Source: JBEVJC01 sp040510375
GTDB taxonomy: Bacteria; Bacteroidota; Bacteroidia; Chitinophagales; Chitinophagaceae
Assembly (NCBI GenBank): GCA_040510375.1
Contig: JBEVJC010000034.1
Location: 62,001-126,000 of the forward strand
DNA: 64,000 nucleotides
Reading direction: 5' to 3'
Of this stretch, positions 24,679-35,271 are shown piece by piece. How positions within the stretch are numbered: position 1 is the first letter of the stretch; each line of letters starts with the position of its first letter. The notes beneath the pieces were generated by a model. That model saw only the letters and a list, made by a program, of their open reading frames with translations, searched no databases and had not been told where the DNA came from. The position numbers and the translations under genes are program-made.

Positions 24679-27600
24679 ATGAAAAATGAAGTCCTAGTCT
24701 GGGAAGAAGAGATTGTCATTCCTACTTACCCCATCGGTCAGCCAGAGAAAAATCCCATGTTCCTGGAGAACAGGGTGTACCAGGGAAGCAGTGGTGTGGT
24801 GTATCCGCACCCTGTAATTGAAAAGATTTCCGATGAAAAGGTCGACCAGACCTATAAAGCGGTTTTCCTGGAGAATGAGTACATAAAACTGATGATCCTC
24901 CCCGAACTGGGCGGGCGCATCCAGATGGCCTATGATAAAGTACAAAAGCGCCATTTTATTTATTATAACCAGGTGATCAAACCCGCACTGGTGGGACTAA
25001 CCGGTCCCTGGATCTCCGGCGGCATCGAATTCAACTGGCCCCAGCACCACCGGCCATCAACATTCCAGCCTGTGGATTATACCATCCGTGAAAATGAAGA
25101 TGGCAGCAAGACCGTCTGGCTTAATGAAGTGGAACGTATGTTCCGCACCAAGGGCCTCGCCGGCATTACCTTATTTCCCGGAAGGGCCTATCTTGAAATC
25201 AGCGGTAAACTGTACAACCGTACACCGTTCCCCCAGACATTTCTCTGGTGGGCCAACCCCGCAGTAAAAGTAAACGACCATTACCAATCGGTATTCCCAC
25301 CCGATGTATATGCCGTTTTTGACCATGGTAAACGTGATGTATCCTCGTTCCCGGTAGCCACGGGTACCTATTATAAGGTCGACTATTCGCCGGGCACCGA
25401 TATTTCCCGTTATAAAAATATCCCGGTCCCTACCTCGTACATGGCTATCAGGTCCGATTATAATTTTATCGGCGGATATGAACACGATGCCCGGGCAGGA
25501 CTCCTGCATGTGGCCGACCACCATATCTCCCCCGGAAAAAAACAATGGACCTGGGGTAATGGCGCATTCGGGCAGGCATGGGATAAAAACCTGACCGATG
25601 AAGACGGACCTTATATTGAACTGATGACGGGTGTGTTCACCGATAACCAGCCCGACTTCACCTGGCTCCAGCCATTTGAACAAAAAGAATTCAAACAATA
25701 CTTCATGCCCTATGCAGAAGTAGGCATGGTGAAGAATGCCACACGTGATGTAGTGGTCGGACTGGAATCAATCGGAAACGAAATCAATCTCACCGTTTAC
25801 ACCACCCGCGAATTTGAAAACGCAACAGTGTCTGTAAAAAAAGACGATACAATCCTGTTTACCCAAACAGAAACCATATCACCTTCCCGCATTTTTTCCG
25901 CATTGTTTAAACCAGCGCAGTCCTGCCATGTTGCCGAACTGGTACTGGAAGTAACGCACGAAGGTCAGTCGCTGATCTGCTTCCGGTATGAAGAACAAAA
26001 ACAGCAGGAAAATCCATCACCCGCAGAGGCAGCATTGAGACCGGCCGATGTGGCCAATAATGAACAACTGTTTCTTACCGGCCAGCATATTGAACAGTAC
26101 CGGCATGCTACCTATCATGCGGCCGACTATTACCGCGAAGCAATCCGGCGTGATCCAATGGATCTCCGTTGCAATAACGCACTCGGTTTGTTACATCTGA
26201 GACAGGGCCATTTCGCTGACGCGGAAGCCTTCTTTAAAACAGCCATTGCTACAGCTACCAGGCGTAATCCAAATCCTTACGACGGCGAACCATATTATAA
26301 CCTGGGCTGGGCGCTGATGATGATGGGTCGTACACAGGAAGCCTTTGATGCTTTTTATAAATCCACCTGGAACCAGGCATGGCAACACGCCGGTTATCTT
26401 AACCTGGCCCGCATCGCCTGCGTACAGAAAGATTTCCATCAGGCACTTGAACTGATTGAGCAATCGATCATCCGCAACTACCATAGTCATACTGCCCGTC
26501 ACCTGAAAGTGGTTATCCTGAACAAACTTGGTAAAAACAAGTCCGCTGCATCATTTATCGAACAATCTCTTCAGCTGGATCCATTCAACTTCGGTTGTCT
26601 TTTTGAAAAAATGAAGATGCTCACCGGTGATGAACAGGTTAACACGGAGAAAGAACTGGTGAAACTCAGCCGCAACTGGGTTCATAATTTTATAGAATAT
26701 GCGATGGACTATATCCACGCAGGGTTTTATGATGATGCGATTGCATTCCTTTCCGTCCACACAGCCAGCGAAGAAGAAGTGTATCCGATGGTTTATTATT
26801 ACCTGGGATGGCTGGCAGAAAAAAAATCCGATCTGGAAGCTGCACGTAAATATTACAGTAAGGCAGCAAAGGCCGACCCTTCTTATTGTTTCCCCAACAG
26901 GATCGAAGATGTAGTGGTGTTGGGTGCTGCAATGGAATTTGATCCGGCGGATGCACGCGCTTCGTATTATCTTGGTAATTTCTGGTACGACAAACGGCAG
27001 TACAACGATGCGGTTAAATGCTGGGAGGCTTCAGTGAATGCCGACGATACATTCCCCACCGTTCACCGCAACCTTTCACTGGCTTATTATAATAAAACGA
27101 ATAATCCAACACAGGCCCTGGCCTCTTTGGAAAAAGCATTCACACTTGATACCAGCGATGCCCGTATCCTGATGGAACTTGACCAGCTTTACAAACGACT
27201 GAATTATCCCCAGCATTTCCGGCTCGACCTGCTTGACCAGTACCCGGAACATATATCATCAAGGGATGATCTTTATCTGGAACGCATCACCCTGCTCAAC
27301 CAGCTCGGCCGTTTTGCAGAAGCAAGGCAAATGCTGATCACGAAACAATTCCACCCATGGGAAGGAGGAGAAGGAAAAGTAGTGAGCCAATACCTTATCT
27401 GCCATCTTGAAATTGCAAGGGAAGCAATCCACAATGGTGAATACGAAGCGGCATTTGCATTATTAAACCAGGCGGGTGACTATCCCGATAATCTTGGTGA
27501 GGGAAAACTTCCGGGCACACCCGAAAATGACCTGCTTTACCTGAAAGCTGTGGTAAATGAACGTCTTGGTGAAAAGAACAAGGCTGAACTGCTTTACAAA

Positions 27601-28026
27601 GCAGCGGTGATCGGCAACAGTGAACCTGCACAGGCTATCTTTTATAATGATCCACAGCCTGACAAAATCCTGTACCAGGGACTTGCTTGGATGCATCTGG
27701 GCGAAAAAGAACGTGCCGCATCGATCTTCAACCGCCTGATTGAATTCGGCGAAGCTCATTTCAACGATAAAATCACGATTGACTATTTCGCGGTATCACT
27801 TCCCGAATTGCTGGTGTTTGATATAGATCTTGACCTGCGTAACAGGGTCCATTGTATGTACCTGATTGCGCTGGGTAATCTCGGCCTCGATCAACTCAAC
27901 AAACGGGTTACACCTGGATTATTTGACGGTATACTGAAACTGGATGTAAACCATCAGGGAGCGATGTTACACCGGAACCTGCAATTACAGCTCACGTTAA
28001 AAAAAAATATAACGTCACTTAGTTGA
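24679..28026 (+). CDS. DUF5107-TPR protein of the galactoside locus
   Basis: A 1115-residue protein. Residues 1 to about 440 are a DUF5107-type beta-rich domain with mutarotase-like features (LPELGGRIQMAYDK, GLTGPWISGGIEFNWPQHHRP, GRAYLEISGKLYNRTPFPQTF). From about 463 to the end it is built of TPR helices (NNALGLLHLRQGHFADAEAF, YYNLGWALMMMGRTQEAF). The frame is open to 24391, but that part overlaps the AraC gene and is unlike protein, so ATG 24679 was chosen. There is no signal peptide, so it should be cytoplasmic. DUF5107 proteins accompany sugar genes in many bacteria; no activity is assumed here. A sugar-binding or mutarotase-like role is inference. Confidence 0.8.
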   Translation: MKNEVLVWEEEIVIPTYPIGQPEKNPMFLENRVYQGSSGVVYPHPVIEKISDEKVDQTYKAVFLENEYIKLMILPELGGRIQMAYDKVQKRHFIYYNQVIKPALVGLTGPWISGGIEFNWPQHHRPSTFQPVDYTIRENEDGSKTVWLNEVERMFRTKGLAGITLFPGRAYLEISGKLYNRTPFPQTFLWWANPAVKVNDHYQSVFPPDVYAVFDHGKRDVSSFPVATGTYYKVDYSPGTDISRYKNIPVPTSYMAIRSDYNFIGGYEHDARAGLLHVADHHISPGKKQWTWGNGAFGQAWDKNLTDEDGPYIELMTGVFTDNQPDFTWLQPFEQKEFKQYFMPYAEVGMVKNATRDVVVGLESIGNEINLTVYTTREFENATVSVKKDDTILFTQTETISPSRIFSALFKPAQSCHVAELVLEVTHEGQSLICFRYEEQKQQENPSPAEAALRPADVANNEQLFLTGQHIEQYRHATYHAADYYREAIRRDPMDLRCNNALGLLHLRQGHFADAEAFFKTAIATATRRNPNPYDGEPYYNLGWALMMMGRTQEAFDAFYKSTWNQAWQHAGYLNLARIACVQKDFHQALELIEQSIIRNYHSHTARHLKVVILNKLGKNKSAASFIEQSLQLDPFNFGCLFEKMKMLTGDEQVNTEKELVKLSRNWVHNFIEYAMDYIHAGFYDDAIAFLSVHTASEEEVYPMVYYYLGWLAEKKSDLEAARKYYSKAAKADPSYCFPNRIEDVVVLGAAMEFDPADARASYYLGNFWYDKRQYNDAVKCWEASVNADDTFPTVHRNLSLAYYNKTNNPTQALASLEKAFTLDTSDARILMELDQLYKRLNYPQHFRLDLLDQYPEHISSRDDLYLERITLLNQLGRFAEARQMLITKQFHPWEGGEGKVVSQYLICHLEIAREAIHNGEYEAAFALLNQAGDYPDNLGEGKLPGTPENDLLYLKAVVNERLGEKNKAELLYKAAVIGNSEPAQAIFYNDPQPDKILYQGLAWMHLGEKERAASIFNRLIEFGEAHFNDKITIDYFAVSLPELLVFDIDLDLRNRVHCMYLIALGNLGLDQLNKRVTPGLFDGILKLDVNHQGAMLHRNLQLQLTLKKNITSLS

Positions 28027-28122
28027 TTTGAAACGATCGTAATAAAATCCATCTTATTGGGCTGATTATCCATTTACTCAGGTAGTGATTAAAAATACAT
28101 TTGGATTGCCTTTGAAACGATC
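28027..28122. promoter_or_regulatory. susC upstream region: direct repeats and operator copy 2
   Basis: TTTGAAACGATC is repeated perfectly at 28027-28038 and 28111-28122, 84 bases apart (about eight helical turns). GATCGTAATAAAATCCATC at 28035-28053 is the second copy of the motif at 24591. The end of the DUF5107 gene touches this region, so susC may have its own regulated promoter. No clear TAnnTTTG element was found. Confidence 0.5.
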
Positions 28123-28140
28123 ATCTTAATCTACTTGCAT

Positions 28141-31100
28141 ATGAAAAAACAACCCGGTGCCGCCCGGCACAATAAACGACTGCGTTCTGTGCTATTATCC
28201 TTCCTTCTGATCTTTGTCTGCAGCGCGGCTTTCAGCCAGCAGCGACTGATTACGGGACGGGTACATGGCCATAATAATGAGCCGATTGCTGGTGCTTCTG
28301 TTATAGTGAAAGGTACCGCAACGGGTACCTCTACCAATGCCAACGGCATTTTCTCCATCCAGGCTTTGGCAACTGATACCCTCCTGGTCACATCAGTAGG
28401 TTATAATCCATCCCAGCTAGCTGTGGGTTTACAATCCGAACTTGTATTTAACCTCGCAGGCAGTTCCGCTGAAATGAGCGATGTAGTGGTGGTAGGTTAT
28501 GGTACAGTACGCCGTGGGGACCTTACGGGCGCGGTAACCCAGGTTAATGCAAAGGAACTGACAAAGTATCCTGCAGCTAATCTCGACCAGGCTTTGCAGG
28601 GAAATGTACCGGGACTATACTCCACCCAGAGCGATCGAAGTCCGGGAGCGGCCGTGTCACTTGCGCTCAGGGGAAACAACTCCCTTTCAGGGAATGCTCC
28701 TTTATTTATTGTTGATGGATTTCCTATCGCTTCAGGCGGTGGCGTTAATTCGATCAATCCAAACGATATCGAGTCGGTGTCTGTTTTAAAAGATGCATCT
28801 TCCATTGCTATATACGGAGCACGCGCTGCAAATGGTGTTATCCTTATTACCACCAAATCGGGAAAGGTGGGCCGTAATACGTTTGATGTGAACGTCTGGA
28901 CCGGAATCAAGTCGTTCGCCAACCCGATCAAATTTATGAACGGTGAACAACTGGCAGCACTTCGCCGCGAAGCTTACCAGAACGATAATGTAAATGGTGG
29001 TGTGGCTGTATTCCGCCCGGAAGAACTGGCTTCACTTGATGCCGGGACCACCACTGACTGGCTGGACGAGGTAACGGGAACCGGTCGCCTGACACAAAAT
29101 ATCCAGCTTGCCTTTACAGGTGGAACTGAACGCACCAGGATCCTGGTAAGCGGCAACATCTTTAATGAGCGCGGCGTGATCGATAACTCGAATTACCTGC
29201 GGGGAAGCCTTCGTCTCAATATCATCCAGAAGATTGGAGATCGCCTTACCCTGTTCAGTAATAATAATCTTAGTCTCCTCACGGGTCAGGGTGTAACAGG
29301 TGCCAGTATCCTCTATCCTTCTTATGTAGGTAATCCACTTGCGCCGATCCGCCAGCCGAATGGTCAATATTACACAATGCTGATCGGTGTGGGGAATACA
29401 CCATGGGCCAATCCGGTAGCATATACACAACTCATCGATAATAAATATGTGGAACCGGTCATCACCAGTTCACTTGCCCTGGAGTATAAAATCCTGGAAG
29501 GGTTAAAAGTGAGGACCCAGCTTTCAGGTGAACTGGATACCTGGAAAGAAAATTTCTATGTGCCTATTTCCCTTTCTTCCAACCATGAAGAAAGCGGACG
29601 GGTTTCCGGTGGTTTTGCGCGTGTAACAAATAATAATAACTACAACTGGATAACAGAAACAACCATCTCCTATAACAAACGTTTCGCTGAAAAACACGAG
29701 GTGGATGCGGTGGCAGGTTTCTCAGCCCAGCAAAACCGATGGGAACAGGTACAGGCTTCAGCTTCCGGTTTTCCATTTGATCTTTATGGAAGCTGGAACC
29801 TTGCTGCTTCTTCGGGAACAGCGCGTAAGCCTGTATCAGATCTGCAGATCTGGACCATGAACTCCTATATTGGCCGTGTTAATTATTCGTTCAACTCGAA
29901 ATACATAGCAACCGCCAGTTTCCGCGCAGATGGTTCATCCCGGTTTGGTTCCAACAACAAATGGGGGTTCTTTCCCAGTGGAGCCATCGCATGGAAAGCA
30001 TCGCAGGAAGAGTTTATCCAGGACCTGAATGCTTTTGATGACCTTAAGATCCGCGCCAGTTACGGTCTTGCGGGTAATGCAAATGCACTCGGTGTTTATT
30101 CAACACAGCCGCGGATGTCATCTGCTTCATTCAACTGGAATGGTGTGGAAGTGCCTGGCTACTATCCATCGCGCCTGGGATTCGACAACCTGAAATGGGA
30201 AACCACCAAACAGTTTGATCTTGGTATTGATATGGCCATCCTTAAACGCCGCCTTAATATTACGGTTGATTATTACCTGAAGAATACGAGAGACCTGATT
30301 CGTCAGTTGCCGATCCTTGCAGTATCCGGTTTCCAGGACGGATGGGCAAACCTGGGTAACCTTCGCAACGAAGGCGTGGAACTCGGACTGAAGGCCCTGG
30401 TCATTAACAGGGATATAAAGTGGAATACCACTCTTAACCTTTCCACCAATACCAATAAACTGACTTCGCTGGGCGATGGCACCGACAAAATCGGAACAAC
30501 GCACTTCGTAGGCGAGCCCCTGAATATCGGAACGCGTTATCTGATTGAAAAAATTGGTATCTGGCAATCTCATGAAGTTGCTGCAGCTGCACAATATGGT
30601 GCAAAACCAGGTGATGTAAAATACCGTGACCTTAACGACGATAAAAAGATTGACAACAGCGACCGCGATTTTCATGGCAATCTCTTTCCTGATTTTTATG
30701 GGTCATTGACTAATGAACTTGCCTATAAAGGCTTTGACATGAGTGTATTCATTACGTTCGAGGCCGGAAGGACAATCTACAATGGCCTCAACTATAAATT
30801 GCTTGGTGGTGATGGATACGATAACCACCGGGTCGAAATGCTCGACAGGTGGACACCGGATAATCCAAGCAATCAGTACCCACGCGCGGCACTTGGTTAT
30901 TCCAACCGGTCCAGTATGGCATCAACCGAATTTCTTGAAAAAGCGGACTATATCAAATTGCGCAGCCTGACTGTTGGTTATACTTTCCCCGATCGCGTGA
31001 TGAGGAAGATTTCCGCAAAAAACTTCAGGGTTTATGCAACAGGCCTGAATCTGTTCACCATTACGGGTTACAGCGGAATGGATCCGGAAGACTCTGACCT

Positions 31101-31173
31101 GGGAAATACGGAACGTAATGCGCCTTATCCCATTACCCGCACCATCATTTTTGGATTGAACATCGGTTTTTAA
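28141..31173 (+). CDS. SusC/RagA-family TonB-dependent transporter
   Basis: A 1010-residue receptor: signal peptide to about residue 35 (AFSQQ), carboxypeptidase-like domain (ITGRVHGHNNEPIAGASVIV), then the SusC hallmark VVVGYGTVRRGDLTGAV, the plug (AIYGARAANGVILITTKSG) and the barrel ending in TIIFGLNIGF. ATG 28141 is preferred to the TTG two codons earlier. With SusD it forms a lidded pore for TonB-driven import of oligosaccharides. Gene context points to an alpha-galactoside. Confidence 0.95.
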   Translation: MKKQPGAARHNKRLRSVLLSFLLIFVCSAAFSQQRLITGRVHGHNNEPIAGASVIVKGTATGTSTNANGIFSIQALATDTLLVTSVGYNPSQLAVGLQSELVFNLAGSSAEMSDVVVVGYGTVRRGDLTGAVTQVNAKELTKYPAANLDQALQGNVPGLYSTQSDRSPGAAVSLALRGNNSLSGNAPLFIVDGFPIASGGGVNSINPNDIESVSVLKDASSIAIYGARAANGVILITTKSGKVGRNTFDVNVWTGIKSFANPIKFMNGEQLAALRREAYQNDNVNGGVAVFRPEELASLDAGTTTDWLDEVTGTGRLTQNIQLAFTGGTERTRILVSGNIFNERGVIDNSNYLRGSLRLNIIQKIGDRLTLFSNNNLSLLTGQGVTGASILYPSYVGNPLAPIRQPNGQYYTMLIGVGNTPWANPVAYTQLIDNKYVEPVITSSLALEYKILEGLKVRTQLSGELDTWKENFYVPISLSSNHEESGRVSGGFARVTNNNNYNWITETTISYNKRFAEKHEVDAVAGFSAQQNRWEQVQASASGFPFDLYGSWNLAASSGTARKPVSDLQIWTMNSYIGRVNYSFNSKYIATASFRADGSSRFGSNNKWGFFPSGAIAWKASQEEFIQDLNAFDDLKIRASYGLAGNANALGVYSTQPRMSSASFNWNGVEVPGYYPSRLGFDNLKWETTKQFDLGIDMAILKRRLNITVDYYLKNTRDLIRQLPILAVSGFQDGWANLGNLRNEGVELGLKALVINRDIKWNTTLNLSTNTNKLTSLGDGTDKIGTTHFVGEPLNIGTRYLIEKIGIWQSHEVAAAAQYGAKPGDVKYRDLNDDKKIDNSDRDFHGNLFPDFYGSLTNELAYKGFDMSVFITFEAGRTIYNGLNYKLLGGDGYDNHRVEMLDRWTPDNPSNQYPRAALGYSNRSSMASTEFLEKADYIKLRSLTVGYTFPDRVMRKISAKNFRVYATGLNLFTITGYSGMDPEDSDLGNTERNAPYPITRTIIFGLNIGF

Positions 31174-31197
31174 TCCATCACTACTAAAAAACAGATC

Positions 31198-32730
31198 ATG
31201 AAACTTAGTGCATATATTTTTATAATTTTTTGCCTGGTCTTCACGTCCTGCAAAAAAGATTTCCTGAAGGAAGATCCCCGTACTTTCCTTACCCCGGATA
31301 ATTTTTATAAAACAGAAGCGGATCTGCAGATGGGATTGAATGCAGTTTACCGTACTCCCCAGGATCGTTATTCAAATATGTGGGGAGCTCCCTGCTGGTT
31401 TGGATGGGCTACCGATCTGGGATACCTCACACCAGCCAACAATCACGCATTCCATAACCAGCCCAGTTACCTGACCCCTGCATTTAACTCATCTTCCGAT
31501 ATGCCCTGGAATATGTGGGACTATATCTATCGTCACGTTAAGGATATCAATTTCCTGCTGGAAGCCCTTAAAGTAGTAGACGCTCCGGACGATGTTAAAA
31601 AAAGTATCGAGGCACAGGCCCGCGCATGGAGGGCACACCTTTATTTTGATGGTGTCCGTATTTTCGGGGCATTACCACTGATCGTAAAACCGGTAGCCGA
31701 TCTATCCGAGCTGAAAGGATTGACCCGTACACCCGCTGCAGAAGTCTATGCCCAGATCATTGCTGATCTCCAGATTGGAATGGCCACCTTACCAAATAGC
31801 TACTCCGCAGCTACGGATAAGGGACGTATCACAGCCGGAGCCTGTGCTGCATTACTTGCAAGGGTTTATATTACCATGGCCGGTTATCCATTAAGGCAGA
31901 ATGATAAATGGGCCAGCGCACAGACCATCCTTAAAGAATTTATAGTCGATAAAAAGTACGGCACACAATACGGACTATTTACAGAATATAGTGATGCATT
32001 TGCCGACGCCAATATCCCAGGTATGGAAGCAGTATGGACGGTTAATTTTACCCGGGGCACATTTGCCCAGGGTAGCCAGGTGCATACCGATTTTTCACCG
32101 ATCGAACTTTATTACGATTCCCGGGCTGGATTGTCGCTTGGTGGCGGATGGAGCAACGAACTTCCGACCCCCGCCTTCCTCGCTTCATACGACCAGGTTA
32201 ATGATAAACGTTATGCATTTACTTACTGGACATCCACTGCCGATATACCTTCCGATTATGCAGCACTCAATGCAAGTCCGGGTGGTCCGGTAGTCTTTGC
32301 CGCGCCTCATGTAAAAAAATTCAGGGAGAAATCACCCAATGATAATTCACAGGGTTCGGGACTGGATCACTACATCATCCGCTATTCAGATGTATTACTC
32401 ATGTATGCAGAAACATTGAATGAAGCAGGTGATCCTACCGCAGCTACCTATGTTAATATAGTGAGGAACCGGGCTGGACTTGGTCCCCTGCCTGCACTTA
32501 ACCAGCAGCAATTCCGCGACCAGATGTTGCTGGAACGTGCCTGGGAACTTTGTTTTGAGGGAGAACGCAGGTTCGACCTGATGCGCACCGGTACTTATTA
32601 CTCCCGTGTAAAAGCGTGGAATGCCCAGGCAGGGGCCAATGTAGTGGAAGGCAAACATGAGTTGTGGCCCGTTCCGCAACGTGAAATAGATATCAATCAA
32701 AATCTTTTACCTAACAACCCCGGTTATTGA
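31198..32730 (+). CDS. SusD/RagB-family glycan-binding lipoprotein
   Basis: A 510-residue surface lipoprotein, lipidated at Cys18 (VFTSC). The N-terminal region has the SusD TPR scaffold (FLKEDPRTFLTPDNFYKTEADL, AQARAWRAHLYFDGVRIFG) and the C-terminus the RagB segment VNIVRNRAGLGPLP with LLERAWELCFEGERRFDLMRTG. It closes the SusC pore and binds the incoming glycan. It is 24 bases after susC and the pair ends at a strong hairpin. Confidence 0.94.
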   Translation: MKLSAYIFIIFCLVFTSCKKDFLKEDPRTFLTPDNFYKTEADLQMGLNAVYRTPQDRYSNMWGAPCWFGWATDLGYLTPANNHAFHNQPSYLTPAFNSSSDMPWNMWDYIYRHVKDINFLLEALKVVDAPDDVKKSIEAQARAWRAHLYFDGVRIFGALPLIVKPVADLSELKGLTRTPAAEVYAQIIADLQIGMATLPNSYSAATDKGRITAGACAALLARVYITMAGYPLRQNDKWASAQTILKEFIVDKKYGTQYGLFTEYSDAFADANIPGMEAVWTVNFTRGTFAQGSQVHTDFSPIELYYDSRAGLSLGGGWSNELPTPAFLASYDQVNDKRYAFTYWTSTADIPSDYAALNASPGGPVVFAAPHVKKFREKSPNDNSQGSGLDHYIIRYSDVLLMYAETLNEAGDPTAATYVNIVRNRAGLGPLPALNQQQFRDQMLLERAWELCFEGERRFDLMRTGTYYSRVKAWNAQAGANVVEGKHELWPVPQREIDINQNLLPNNPGY

Positions 32731-32757
32731 ACAATCGGACTTACATAATGTCATTAC

Positions 32758-32793
32758 AAACTGTACCGGCCATTTTATCGACCGGTACAGTTT
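32758..32793 (+). terminator. Hairpin between susD and the sugar porter
   Basis: A perfect 12-bp stem (32758-32769 with 32782-32793) has a 12-base loop and is followed by GGTTTTATTAATT. It could end most susCD transcripts while letting some read into the porter and gal genes, a common way to keep outer-membrane genes more abundant. Confidence 0.7.
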
Positions 32794-32851
32794 GGTTTTA
32801 TTAATTATGTAGATTTCCTTTTTAGTAGCAGGTGTTTAACAGATCAGCGAG

Positions 32852-34231
32852 ATGAGTGTCATTACAACAAGTTCGACAGCCCAACCGATGGATTTACCAC
32901 GGTTCAACAGCAATTACATTGTATCTATTTCTTTTGTATCAGCACTTGGCGGATACCTTTTCGGGTTCGACTTTGCCGTTATCTCCGGGGCATTACCCTT
33001 TCTTAAAACCATGTTCAGCCTTTCACCGGTACAGGAGGGTTTCCTCACGGGCTCACTTGCACTTGGATGTATGGCTGGTACCGTAATTGCCGGGGCCTTT
33101 GCAGAAAAGTATGGCCGCAAACCCGCACTGATGGCCGCTGCGCTGATCTTTGCCCTGTCATCACTTGGTATGGCGTTCTCCCATTCACTCCCTGTTTTTA
33201 TCACTACCCGTTTCCTGGCGGGTATCGGGGTTGGAATGGCTTCCTTACTTAGCCCCATGTATATCGCTGAAGTTTCTCCTGCCAGTGTACGTGGTCGCAA
33301 TGTTGCGATCAACCAGCTGACCGTTGTGATCGGGATCCTGATTACCAATCTGGTCAATTATTTCCTGGCAGATAATGGTCCCGATGCATGGAGATGGATG
33401 TTTGGTCTTGGTTTTATTCCATCGGCATTATTTTTTGCAGGGGTATTCTGGTTACCGGAAAGTCCCCGCTGGTTATTAAAAAAAGGAAAAAACGAAGAAG
33501 CGGCTGTTGTTCTTGGTAAAGTAGGAAACAGCGCTTATGCAAACGGCGTGACCAATGACATCAGGCAATCATTGTCCAAAACAGAAAAGATTTCATGGCG
33601 CACTTTATTTAATAAAGGCGTGTTCCCGGCCCTGGTGGTGGGTATCGGACTGGCAGTATTCCAGCAATTATGCGGGATCAATATCGTATTCAATTATACA
33701 TCGACCATTTTTGCATCTGTTGGTGCCGACCTGAACCTGCAACTGATGGAAACCGTTGGCATCGGTATCGTAAACCTGGTGTTCACGATTATTGCCATGT
33801 GGCAGGTAGATAAACTTGGCAGGCGCCCGTTAATGCTTGCAGGTTCACTTGGTTTGTCTATTTTATACCTGCTTCTGGCCTTTGCACTTCGTGAACAACT
33901 GAGTATGGTATGGGTCTCCCTGTTTGTATTCCTCGCCATCGCCATGTATGCCACATCACTTGCTCCGGTTACCTGGGTACTGATCTCCGAGATCTTCCCC
34001 AACAAAATCCGAGGCATGGCTTCATCTGTGGCAATCGTATTTCTCTGGATCGCTTATTTTATCCTTGTCTTTACTTTTCCCATATTAACACATGCCATGG
34101 GTACCACCTATGGACCGTTCCTCCTGTATGCGGGCATCTGCCTGGCAGGGTTCTTTTTTGTAAGATTCAGGGTAAAGGAAACCAAGGGACGTACCCTCGA
34201 AGAAGTGGAACAGGTAATGGCGGGACATTAA
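32852..34231 (+). CDS. MFS sugar/H+ symporter (sugar porter family)
   Basis: A 459-residue inner-membrane carrier with 12 predicted helices and the sugar-porter signatures: GGYLFGFDFAVISGALPFL in helix 1, GRKPALM after helix 2, PESPRWLLKKGK at the end of helix 6, GRRPLMLAG, and the terminal KETKGRTLEEVE. The family moves hexoses, pentoses or inositol with protons. Given mutarotase, alpha-galactosidase and galactokinase downstream, galactose (or glucose) is the likely cargo. The mutarotase gene follows 8 bases on. Confidence 0.92.
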   Translation: MSVITTSSTAQPMDLPRFNSNYIVSISFVSALGGYLFGFDFAVISGALPFLKTMFSLSPVQEGFLTGSLALGCMAGTVIAGAFAEKYGRKPALMAAALIFALSSLGMAFSHSLPVFITTRFLAGIGVGMASLLSPMYIAEVSPASVRGRNVAINQLTVVIGILITNLVNYFLADNGPDAWRWMFGLGFIPSALFFAGVFWLPESPRWLLKKGKNEEAAVVLGKVGNSAYANGVTNDIRQSLSKTEKISWRTLFNKGVFPALVVGIGLAVFQQLCGINIVFNYTSTIFASVGADLNLQLMETVGIGIVNLVFTIIAMWQVDKLGRRPLMLAGSLGLSILYLLLAFALREQLSMVWVSLFVFLAIAMYATSLAPVTWVLISEIFPNKIRGMASSVAIVFLWIAYFILVFTFPILTHAMGTTYGPFLLYAGICLAGFFFVRFRVKETKGRTLEEVEQVMAGH

Positions 34232-34239
34232 TAATAGTT

Positions 34240-35244
34240 ATGAAAGCCCAGGAAACACAAACATCAGCTGGCGTATTTAAATTAAAACGCGGTTCACTGG
34301 AAGTGAAGCTGACAAACTATGGTGCTACCATCATGTCGATCATTACTCCGGATCTGCGTGGCGTGAAAGCCAATGTGGTAGCGGGTTTTGATAACCCGGA
34401 CGAATACCTCACGGATCGCGCTTACCTGGGATCGGTAATCGGCCGGTTCAGCAATCGTATTTCGGGTGGAAAGTTCCACCTGGACGGACAGGAAATCCAA
34501 CTAAGCCTGAATGAAAAAATAAACCAGCTGCATGGAGGTTTTGAAGGATTCAACAGGAAGGTCTGGGATATTATACAACATGACGATCATAGTATCTGCT
34601 TCCACTATTTAAGCGAGGATGGCGAAGAAGGTTTTCCGGGAAACCTGGACGTCCGCGTGATGTATACCCTCACACCCGGTAACAGCCTGAAGGTCGAATA
34701 TTCAGCTACCACAGACAAACCCACAATTATCAGCCTGACCAACCATAGTTATTTTAATCTCTCGGGTTTTGAAAATCCGACTATCCATGAACACCTGCTC
34801 AGGATCAATGCGGATAGTTACACGGAAAAAAATAAAAACAATACTACCACTGGCGAGATACTACCGGTGAAAAATACAGCGCTGGATTTCAGCAATGAAA
34901 AACCTCTCGGTGAACATATCAATGAGCTGGTAACCGATATGGGATACGATCATAACTATGTATTAAAAAATGACCCGTCGCCCGCAGCCCGTTTGTACGA
35001 CCCTTTAAGCGGAAGGTCGTTACATGTATACACCGACCAGCCAGGCCTTCAGGTGTACACGGCCAACTGGTGGGACGGGTCGGAAACAGGAACCCAGGGC
35101 AAGGCTTATAAAAAACACGGGGCAGTAGCTCTGGAAACCCAGGCCCTGCCTGATTCGCCGAACCATCCTTTATTCCCTTCCGTGGTCCTGAGGCCCGGTG
35201 AAATCTATAACACATATACCATTTTTGAATTCAGTACCGGTTAG
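34240..35244 (+). CDS. galM: Galactose mutarotase (aldose 1-epimerase)
   Basis: A 334-residue enzyme interconverting alpha and beta anomers of galactose. The family signatures are present: VKLTNYGATIMSI, IGRFSNRISGGKF, the catalytic His169 region in LTNHSYFNLSG and the general base Glu299 in ALETQALPDSPNHP. The frame is open to 33910 inside the porter gene; ATG 34240 is the natural start. There is no signal peptide, so it is cytoplasmic and feeds alpha-galactose to galactokinase. Confidence 0.92.
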   Translation: MKAQETQTSAGVFKLKRGSLEVKLTNYGATIMSIITPDLRGVKANVVAGFDNPDEYLTDRAYLGSVIGRFSNRISGGKFHLDGQEIQLSLNEKINQLHGGFEGFNRKVWDIIQHDDHSICFHYLSEDGEEGFPGNLDVRVMYTLTPGNSLKVEYSATTDKPTIISLTNHSYFNLSGFENPTIHEHLLRINADSYTEKNKNNTTTGEILPVKNTALDFSNEKPLGEHINELVTDMGYDHNYVLKNDPSPAARLYDPLSGRSLHVYTDQPGLQVYTANWWDGSETGTQGKAYKKHGAVALETQALPDSPNHPLFPSVVLRPGEIYNTYTIFEFSTG

Positions 35245-35271
35245 GTATTATATCCTTTCAAATAAATCACA

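Noticed and set aside
33910..34239. 110-codon upstream extension of galM
   Set aside because: It lies wholly inside the sugar porter gene in another frame; galM homology begins at 34240.
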